A stretch of 64,000 nucleotides of DNA from Tubulanus polymorphus. Taxonomy: Eukaryota > Nemertea > Palaeonemertea > Tubulaniformes > Tubulanidae. The translations under genes and the position numbers were made by a program. Where the stretch lies: NCBI RefSeq assembly GCF_964204645.1, contig NC_134027.1, positions 11,336,485 through 11,400,484 on the forward strand. The letters run 5' to 3'. Below are positions 56,026 through 64,000 of the stretch, piece after piece; the stretch's first letter is position 1; every line of letters starts with the position of its first letter. The notes under the pieces are model-generated. The model made no database searches and had not been told where the DNA came from. It was given only the letters and a program-made list of their open reading frames with translations.

Positions 56026-57101
56026 TATATCGTTCATCAAGGACAGATAGTTTTGGTTCATTTATCCACCTAGTACCTGGAATTGGACGTTCCGTCTTAC
56101 TCGAGATATATCTGCGGACAAAAAAGAGAAAAGTGGGTTTTGTAACATTCAGCTAGAAAGAAGTAAGGACCTGTGGGGAAGGCTTCTTCTGTACATATTG
56201 ATAAATTAGTAGAGATGATTTGGTCCGTATTAAACTAGTCCCGAACCAATCCATGTGATATTTGGCCCATGTCCAACTGAAGAGCATGTTTACGGGTAAA
56301 CTGACTAACAACGCTATCAAAATGATGCTGAGGTAACAGGCACATTTCTAGGGGGTATTTAGGGGGCTAAAGGCAAACCTCTTTAGAAAATTCCTTTTGG
56401 GCCATTTTCAGGCCTACATGCCGAATTAAGGGGTTGGAATGTCAGTGGCGCCCTCTTTATCCGCCCTTGTAGTAATAGAAACATAAGGTGTGGGACCGCT
56501 GGGAATGTCAAAGCTGTAGTCGCTTCATTCGATCTTAACAGTAATCCTTCCGAATGATTACTCGAAGATTTAATTGTGAGCGCAACCATCGAACAACGGC
56601 ACTTCAATAGATTACATTCATTTCCTTGGTTTATACTTCCAATCTTTCGTATACATCCTACCTATCACGAATACTTCATTTAGCGCCCGATGCGAAGAAC
56701 GACGATGATTGCCCGTGATATGGACACTATGTACCTGATTATCGCCGCTGACCGCTCATAAACAAGGTCGCATTACGCGTAGATGACCACACATCGGCGC
56801 TAATCGAATTACCCAGCGAATTATCCTGGTTTCGTGATAAACCTAATCTTATTTAGAACGCTACGGTCTCGGTCACCTAACATCCATAAATACTGCAAAA
56901 CATGCATTCAACGGATATTCGACGCGAGGCCTTAATCAATTTACGGCCGTTGGAATTTCCCTATATGTTTCTCAGGGTGTAATTCGGTTAGACATCCTAG
57001 TGTTGATGGGGTATTCGGTACGTTCTATGAAACCATAAAATTGTTAGTACCCAAGCGCGGCGTGATATCGAAAATATTTCGCAGCTTGGGTTAGAAAGGT
57101 A
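56026..57101. other. unassigned; weak A and H scraps
   Basis: A worn A-like stretch lies at 56210-56300 (GAGATGATTTGGTCCG). H-like sequence lies at 56343-56470 (GGGGGCTAAAGGCAAACC). The remainder is unrecognised. Confidence 0.4.
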
Positions 57102-57307
57102 AGCCGCGATTACACGGAGACGATTTGGCCCGGCCCAAATTGGCACGGATTAGGCTCGAGCCAACCACTCACTAGATACTAAACGATGTTCAAACAAAGT
57201 GAAATGGGTCGATTTCGGCACCAGTTGCAATTCAAATGCAATCATTTGGTCTGGCCAAATTTGGCCCAGGCCAAACAGGTCCCGCCCATTTGACTTTGAT
57301 TGTGGCT
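57102..57307 (+). mobile_element. family A element, internally deleted
   Basis: AGCCGCGATTACACGGAGAC to TTGATTGTGGCT, 206 bp, missing parts of both halves. AAACAAAGTGAAATGGGTCG is recognisable. Confidence 0.85.
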
Positions 57308-57418
57308 GTGGTAGGACCTTCGGATCTGGTAAAACTTCAACCATCGACCGTCGCTACTGCTTTTAGAGAACAAATGGCCAATCAAAAACTGAAAACTGAT
57401 TCGATGCCGATAATTCGG

Positions 57419-57740
57419 CCGCGTGCCCACTCATGGCGACGAGGAATACCTCGCCCGTATCAAACACCTTTGATATTTAATTCTGGTTCGATTACGCACC
57501 GGCGATCGGATCTGCTCCGCCTTCGCTCGTTTACTCGATCAGATCTTTATCAACCGATCGGATGCATTGTCAAGTCTCCGCCCCAGGCATACGCTGTCGG
57601 AACTTCGTTTCGATCGTTGCGTACGTGCCCGCTAGTATCGGGGACGGGGTACAAATTCATCGGCAAATTCGCCGGTGAATTTTGCCGGTGAATTCAATCA
57701 TTGCAATCTGGCGAAAAAATATGCTCGTCCGCCGTTAGCT
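57419..57740 (-). mobile_element. family D element, diverged copy
   Basis: Plus-strand reading parallels the complement of 44021-44456 for over 300 bp: CGCCCGTATCAAACACCTTT, GCACCGGCGATCGGATC, TTTATCAACCGATCGGATGC and AATTCGCCGGTGAATT. Termini are worn. The 151-codon frame 57236-57691 is a by-product. Confidence 0.8.
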
Positions 57741-58198
57741 CAACACACCAATCACCGATCCGAGAGCAATCACCTAGCGTGCCCTGCGCGTCTTTTCTTT
57801 CAAAATACACCCGTGACTAGAAAAAAACCGATCAGCACAAAAGTTGCCTAGTACCGTGTTCCCGGCATAAGTGATTAAAAAAAAAAACGATTTCTAAATG
57901 TCAACTTCTATCGCGTTGTTTTTGTTTTCTAATTCGCGGATTACGTTCGAGTAACTTGTCACATCAACGCCAGTTGTGTTTAAAACATTTTCTAGAGGCT
58001 TCGTAATTCATCTTTCAAATCGCCCGTTAAACTCACAACAGCCTCGCGTATCGAAACGCGTTTAACGGTGACGTTTCCATAGTTACACACAACACTACGT
58101 TTATAATCCGACGACTGGGAATTTCAAAAGCGGGAGGTGGACCATGAAAAAATGCGCAAATCAAAATTCACGACAGGTGTCTTCTGCTTCACGCAGGA
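57741..58198. other. unassigned
   Basis: No recognisable feature. Confidence 0.4.
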
Positions 58199-58490
58199 GT
58201 TCAAGTTCAAGTTCAAGTTTGTTTTCCATACATAAATGGTTAAGAAAATACCCCACAGAGAATACATTATTTTTCTCCAAGAAAGATATATACATTATAT
58301 ATGGCAGGATGCAGGGAAGCCAATTTAAGCTGTCAACCGAAAGTCCAATGCCCCCTGACAACAGGGCTAACAATACAGCGCAAATACAAGTGATATGGTT
58401 GAGATGGGATGGGGAAAGAAAACAGATAGCCCCGTACAGGACTGCTGTCAATAACTTGATTCATTGAACTATGAAGGAAAATATTTCAGG
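58199..58490 (-). mobile_element. LINE-type 3' end, minus strand, (TTGAAC)n tail
   Basis: On the minus strand a 3'-UTR-like stretch ends CCATTTATGTATGGAAAAC, followed by four CTTGAA repeats at 58220-58199. The frames here (58144-58467 and opposite) reflect this tail and lack domains. Confidence 0.5.
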
Positions 58491-58640
58491 GTGGCTTCAC
58501 TTTTATTTGTCTTGCTTATTCCCTGACAACTCTCTGTTACGCACACGCTTTTTCATCCGAGTTCATCTGCTAAGAATCCAATCAATTAATACAGTCAGAT
58601 ACGTAAGACATAGACAGAGACTGTTTGATTATACCGTACA

Positions 58641-58812
58641 CGCGATCTAGCAATCTCGACAAACTTCCCCGACTTATCAATGATTTTAAGCTTCTTTTTT
58701 TTTTTTACAAAATTCCCAGACTATTCCCGCGCGATCTAGCAATCTCAACAAATTTCTCCGACTTATCCCCCATGATTTAAAGCTCTTTTACAAAATTCCT
58801 GGACTATTCCCT
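58641..58812. repeat. diverged 89-bp tandem duplication, hAT-like wording
   Basis: CGCGATCTAGCAATCTC(G/A) starts at 58641 and 58730. Both units continue TTACAAAATTCCC/TGGACTATTCCC. The wording resembles family K bodies. No termini are seen. Confidence 0.6.
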
Positions 58813-60027
58813 GATTTCCACATAAAATCATCGACATCGTGAACTTAAACAGTCAGAATGTCACGTGCGGATGTTTCGTCGAAATACGAAGAAACGCGTG
58901 TTGTAGAGGAATCAGTTATCAAGAGTAAGAACTTACGCTAATGCATTTCCCAATTCCTTACGCATCAAATCGGTATTTTTCCGCCGGCCAGAAGGATAAA
59001 AACATAAACGGCGAATCGCGAAACGTTTGGCAGCGCCAATCATCCCTTCGCTCGGTAATTCCATTACGAAATAGCATTTTTCGAAACGACGTCGTCGTCG
59101 TCGTCGAACAGAAAATCTGATTCGGCGTTGATTTATTTCGGGAGATTAAGATAAAAATAAAAGCAATTTATTTTTGACCGTATTAATAAATCTTCTCAGC
59201 GTGTTGAGCCTTTCTGACGACACTGAAAAAAAAAACGACTGATAAATTGATATTCAATTTTCGTCATCGTTTTTGAGCGTTTTACGCTCACGCCCGGATT
59301 TATAAATTGAAAACCATTTCGGGTTGAACTTTCTACTCTCTTTAAAAAATTTTTCATCGCATCGAGAATCACGATTGGCGACGATAAAAAATCGCAGATT
59401 TGACCGCGTACGATCTGATCGGATCTTAGCGCGACCTGAATTAAGTCCACCCTTATCTAACAGCGGCACAAACAATCGCGCGTCAAGCGTAACCTTCCCG
59501 TAATTATTACTCCAAGGCAAATCTCACATTGTCAAAGTTAATAGATCAGTTCATCAGCGCTGCCGCCGTGGCAGGCTGAGAAATTCCCCAGCAGAAAATT
59601 CCGCGCGCGATGACATCTAATTAAATCAACAACAAATCTTGTCAGTAGCAGTTTGAATAATCCGCCAGAACCCCAGTTACGGTCCATCGCTAGTTTCACG
59701 TAGATAGATCGTTGAGATATAGCCTGTCACTGAGAAACTAATAAAATTTTATCATAATTTCATCAGCGTGCGAGCAATTGTTTGTGCATAGGAAAGACGT
59801 TTGAGCGATTCCGCGATGATATAAATCTCTATTACTGTCAGTTGACCAGTGTCGTCGATGATGATTCCTAAAAGACACGCGCTACGAGTTATTTCACTAA
59901 CGGGCCAGCTGCGGCAATCGAGGATTATGCACTTAAACTCTGCTGGTAGTTCATTTCGTAATGTCGTGATCCTTTCTCTCCGCGTTTCGATCGAAATTAT
60001 CAACGACGAGAAAACTATAACTTGAAT
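58813..60027. other. unassigned; (GTC)n
   Basis: CGTCGTCGTCGTCG lies near 59091-59105. Overlapping minus frames at 59196-59520 and 59752-60078 (108 codons) are unrecognised. Confidence 0.4.
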
Positions 60028-60440
60028 TGATGCCTTGAAGAAAAATAACACACACATATTGTGTGTTATTTTTCGCATGTATTGCGTAATATCGTCGAAA
60101 ATGGATTATGTATAAATGATATAATATCGAGGATCAATAAAGTTGCCTTGAATTTGAGTATATCAATAATTGAATTGAGCGGCAACCAGTCTAGTCCCGA
60201 TATATATTGATGACGTAGCGCACATCCTCTAAAAAAATTATCAAAGATCAATCAAAAATGATTAAGAGTTATGAAATATGTTTGATTAAAAAATAAACGC
60301 CAAAATTCGCAATTGTCATTGTTATTTTGAAACGCCAACATTGATGACATAATGCACATCGACTCACGCAGAACCCCTTATATATTGCATAATAGGTATC
60401 AATGTAACAGATTATTGCAGCAGTATTTACAACATCAAAA
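60028..60440 (-). mobile_element. family E interspersed repeat, full-length
   Basis: GATGCCTTGAAGAAAAATAA, an inverted AACACACA/TGTGTGTT hairpin at 60047-60072, AATAAAGTTGCCTTGAATTT, two TTGATGACRTARYGCACAT boxes and CAGAACCCCTTATATATTGC. Confidence 0.85.
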
Positions 60441-61189
60441 AACTGTACTGAGCACTGTACCAGTAACAAAAAGTGATAACTTTCTCTGTAAAAAATAGCA
60501 TGCATGGATTTGCGAGCGTCAAATTCGCGGTTCAAAGTTGAGATCGCAAGTTTGACTACACAAGACCAACAGTTAGTCATGCCGGAATAGCTACGCTTAA
60601 TTTATTGGATTTGTCTCTTTCAACCGATATCGATCTCGCTCGCAAGATATCGGTCGACGTCCTTCTCGGTCGATAAAAACTATTCCGACAAATGTTTGCA
60701 AAAATCGCACGAAATAAAACCGTAATTCACGAGATAAGGGTTATTTTGAACACACCGATTTTAAGTAAGCGCCCGTCACAGTTTAACATCAAAGCAATCA
60801 ACGTCTAAAGATAGATCAGCGCGTAATTGATGCTCAATTACGATGCAGAAACTGGCTTTTAAACATTTTGTATTCGCCAACACTGCTTACAGGAACTCAG
60901 GAACTCCGCTCCTTTAACGGCAGTCTTAATGACGCCAACTAATTCGGGGACTAATTTCGCATCCGGAAGTCAATCTCGGGATATGGGAAACGGTGTCAAG
61001 TGATCAGAATGAACCTGAAAGTCTTGACTACGCGCCAGAATCCGGGTAGAATTAATTCCTCTCATGTTCAGCGCATTCCGGTGATCTAATACGCGAATAC
61101 TAATACATATATAGACGTATCGAAATTTCTAAAATACGAATTAAAGAAAATGTCGTGAGTCACGTCGAGATAGCCAACACAGATTTTTG
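60441..61189. other. unassigned
   Basis: No recognisable feature. Confidence 0.4.
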
Positions 61190-61560
61190 ATGCCCTAAAA
61201 ACCGTTACAATAATGTTATATACATTTATGCCTAGTATGCGTTATATAAGAAGTTCTGTGTTCTTTTGACATTTATTCAATAATCAAATATATTTCATTA
61301 CTCTCATTCTATTTTTGATAAATTTGGATCATTATTTTCAAGAGGATGTGCACTACTTCGGTACTTCGGGGGGGGGGGGATAGGGGGGATGTGGGGTGAG
61401 ACCTTGCCAATTCGATCATTGGTACATTCAAATCCAAAATAACTTTGTTGATCCTTAATATCATATAATTCATATCACAATATCTATTACAATATTACAC
61501 AATATATGTTTTTTTCAATGTGTCAATAAACGTTGAAGTTGGTTTTCTGTCTAACTCGCC
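61190..61560 (+). mobile_element. family E interspersed repeat
   Basis: GATGCCCTAAAAACCGTTAC to AGTTGGTTTTCTG. A poly(G) run and G-rich insertion at about 61369-61398 interrupt it. AACTTTGTTGATCCTTAATA is the empty version of the TTAA site occupied in the copy at 53405-54080. Confidence 0.8.
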
Positions 61561-62143
61561 TTTAGGCTTAAAATGATGGAAATGAACTCAGTTTAACTAT
61601 ACAGCCTAACCTGGTCATTTAAACTGGTTTATACATCCATATGGAGCCTAAAGAATCAAACATCGAATCATCTACTAGACCCTTGAGGTTGATCGGAGCC
61701 ATTAAACAGTAGCATTTGGCACATGCGCCGATACCCTATGACACCTATGACAATGCCTTATGTTATCGTGCATATCACCACACCCAAGATTTAAGTTATT
61801 TAATTTGGTACATTCGGCGAAAGCAAAATCATAATCAAAGCCATTGACTCCAGTCTACATGAATATCATAGAAATTGAAGACATATATTTCCTGGTTCGC
61901 AAGACAAATGTCAATTTCGATTTTTGTTATTAACCAGTACATAAGCTCATATACCGGTAACAAACCATGTTCAGGCGATAATAGATTTTAACGGTAAGCA
62001 TTTAGCAGTATATCGGTAGCCCTCTAGGCTATAAAGATATTCTATCGCGATCACATAGGGTTGCATTCTCTGAATCACTCTCTCTCGGGAGAAAGCCCGA
62101 GTCGAATTCGGCCAATGACTGATTAGAGAGCGTGTTGGCCACG
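61561..62143. other. unassigned; family A scrap at 62095-62140
   Basis: A short A-like fragment (CCCGAGTCGAATTCGGCC, TGATTAGAGAGCGTGTT) lies next to the following hAT-like end. Confidence 0.45.
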
Positions 62144-62290
62144 CAGGGTGGCCACCTGGTCGAAAGCAATACCGTCTTTGAATTCCCGGAATTTTTTCAA
62201 GGGTTTTGGTAAAATTTGTCAAATTCCCTGATCTTTTTCTAGATTTGTCAGTTTCTCTGAATTTTCCAGGTTTACCAAGTCAGTCGCCAG
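62144..62290. mobile_element. family K hAT-like fragment
   Basis: Begins CAGGGTGGCCACCTGG, continues TTTTGGTAAAATTTGTCAAA and TGAATTTTCCAGGTTTACC. It closely parallels 25872-26100. Confidence 0.6.
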
Positions 62291-62880
62291 CCTGTGACAC
62301 ACGCAGATGCTGAAGAAAGGCAAGTCACCTAGCGCGTGAACAATATTGGCCCAAACTGGCAGGGGCTGAATTTTACGCCCGTCCAAAATGCGCGAATCGC
62401 CCCACCTGCCTTACTCTGAGCTGTGTGCGTGTGACCTAATCATCTCACCGATTGCTCGATCACTTGTTTGTAGGCGTGAATTAAATTCGCATTGGTGTGA
62501 CCATAGACCTATGTACCACTAGTTTATAAGTCCATGGTGTGAACCTTTTATTACTGCGCACACCCTGATAGATGTTTGAACGACTAATGAACGCGCACAC
62601 TTTCATTTAGATTATGTCCTCGAGGGCGCGAATCCCATAATCCAATAGATAGACGCGAGGTGATGCATACCCATCGGGATATATTGAACACAGATATACC
62701 GAGATATGCGAGTAAACTAATCAGTATCTTATACTTGTATACTTTCAGAATTACTAGCAATATGTGCGATCGGCTTCAAGAAACCTGTAATGATCTTGTT
62801 GGAGTGCCGACAAAGCGCCGATGATGCAAGTTTGTTCAATCAATCGGTTACCTGTATATAATACACGTGATTAGCCGGAA
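62291..62880. other. unassigned
   Basis: GTACCACTAGTTTATAAGTC near 62513-62532 may be a family B trace. Confidence 0.35.
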
Positions 62881-62932
62881 ACTGGATGCCATTTGGTATT
62901 ATATAAGACGACGAGAGTTATAATACGGGGAA
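62881..62932 (+). promoter_or_regulatory. candidate TATA promoter of the right-edge gene
   Basis: TTATATAAG at 62898-62906 predicts a start near 62930-62940. It is the nearest strong TATA box upstream of the ATG at 63897. Confidence 0.35.
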
Positions 62933-63896
62933 TACAACTGAATCATCCAGTAATAAAATGAACGACCGTGCAGTGGTGGCGGTGGTGATCGTTATGCGCG
63001 CGCTCAGTACGAGTACGTTCGCTCGATGATCCGGTCGTCTTCAGAACGAGCTGAAGAAGGACGGCTACAATATCGTAGCTGCATTCGCACTCATCGCGAG
63101 AGAAAATAGGAAATACAAGGAAATTCGCGAAAATATCTACGAAATTCGGACAACCGCAATTTTCGCAAAATTAACGAGTCATTTCAAACACCGGTGGCGC
63201 CGATTACCGGATTACCCGATTACTCGGAAATGGACTAAATCATTTCGAAATCACCCCGTAAAAGCTCTTAACGTGTCGGGGCGTGTCGTATTTTTATCGT
63301 CGGCGGAAAGTGTTAATATCGTTATAAAAACGCCGTCATTCGACGCGTATTCGTGTATGTTCGGCGAAAAAGAAACGCGCTGCGTTCGCGATACTTCGAA
63401 GCGTCATTACGCCGTGTTTGCGTAACTGATGCAGGTATCCGGTGTTTTTCGCGTGAGTTCTCCGCTGCGTTTAATACCGCCGCATTTTAACACTTTCGAT
63501 ATCATCGATAGAAGTAGAAACAAACTGAAAACGTGGCCGATGTTTACCCGACGACGACAACGTTTCGCGGAATAGCTTTCACACGCTTTTTCGATCGCGC
63601 GCGTGCGTGTGTGAACAACCGCTACTACTACGACAACAACCGGGAATTAACTTATAATAATGAAACTTGTTCCGCGGAAAACGTGCGTATACGAAACCGT
63701 AGCGACTTATTTTTCACGGAACACTGCTGAATCGGGGATCACTGGTAATTTTGATTATCGCGAATTGTAACCGAAGCGAGAGGCTAGCAGCGGCGGAGAA
63801 CGCGGAGTATTACGAGACGAGCTACGACAACGAACACGCAACCGCGACGAAAGCTTCGTTCGAGATTTTTTCCATCGTCGTGTCATCGGTTACGTC
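62933..63896 (+). other. CpG-rich putative 5' leader with a 23-codon upstream ORF
   Basis: Rich in CpG compared with most of the window. A short ORF (62958-63029, ATG to TGA) with a hydrophobic centre AVVAVVIV could be a regulatory uORF or the start of an exon. A GTG-started frame at 63533-63730 has no ATG and is probably untranslated. Confidence 0.35.
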
Positions 63897-64000
63897 ATGA
63901 ATAATGCGTCCGTCGTGGGTGCCACGGCATCGGTAGTGGCGAACCATTCGAACAACGTCGAATACATGCTTTCGAACGCGACTAAAAACGGCAACTTCAG
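63897..64000 (+). CDS. 5' end of a probable cell-surface receptor (partial)
   Basis: ATG at 63897 opens 34 codons that continue past the window edge. The peptide is Asn/Ser/Thr/Val-rich, has no cleavable signal peptide, and contains sequons at N3 (NAS), N16 (NHS) and N27 (NAT). This pattern is common in the extracellular N-terminus of class A GPCRs, where the first transmembrane helix serves as signal anchor. A second ATG lies at codon 24. No transmembrane segment is within view, so another secreted or membrane protein is possible. The leader upstream is CpG-rich with a TATA box about 1 kb away. Confidence 0.5.
   Translation, partial: MNNASVVGATASVVANHSNNVEYMLSNATKNGNF

Noticed and set aside
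57236-57691. 151-codon plus-strand frame
   Set aside because: It spans family A and family D repeats and has no independent protein-like signal.

Overview
This window looks like mostly non-coding, transposon-rich DNA from an animal nuclear genome. There are no bacterial-style operons and no open frame of convincing length. Reading frames average 60-100 codons, as expected by chance. TATA/initiator promoters, LINE tails, tRNA-derived SINE heads, piggyBac-type and hAT-type short elements and Penelope-type hammerhead ribozymes together suggest a marine invertebrate. A lophotrochozoan is my guess, but the species and phylum cannot be fixed from this sequence.

The one likely host gene is at the right edge. 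An ATG at 63897 opens a frame that runs off the window. Its first 34 residues are Asn/Ser-rich and carry three N-glycosylation sequons, like the extracellular N-terminus of a class A GPCR or another surface protein. A TATA box at 62898 and about 1 kb of CpG-rich leader precede it. The preceding ~62 kb is intergenic or intronic and filled with repeats. A few short protein-like stretches (10244-10471, 40238-40441 minus, 43183-43526) may be exons or coding relics, but I do not recognise them.

Repeat families, named here for reference. A: ~300-bp element, TIR AGCCGCGATCACACG, about 20 copies. B: GGACCAAAT-type element, often next to or containing A. C: piggyBac-type element with TTAA target sites and CCC...GGG ends, 5 copies, two of them nested in other repeats. 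D: ~436-bp TTAA-flanked element with long TIRs. E: ~370-430-bp unclassified repeat, 7 copies. F: foldback with Pol III B-box-like sequence in its arms. G, I, N: minisatellite-like blocks. H: CAGG..CGTGC-ended element. J: ~105-bp palindrome. K and L: hAT-like elements. P and Q: single TIR elements. There are also four LINE 3' ends with short tandem tails, scattered tRNA-like SINE pieces and a 400-bp (TA)n/(TATATG)n tract.

The most exciting finding is two independent insertions (13123-13280 and 36998-37251) of a small inverted-repeat element carrying hammerhead ribozyme cores. Each is flanked by perfect 13- or 14-bp target-site duplications. Long duplications fit target-primed retrotransposition, and the ribozyme core fits the Penelope-like/retrozyme world. 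One copy sits inside an hAT-like element that is itself inside a LINE tail.
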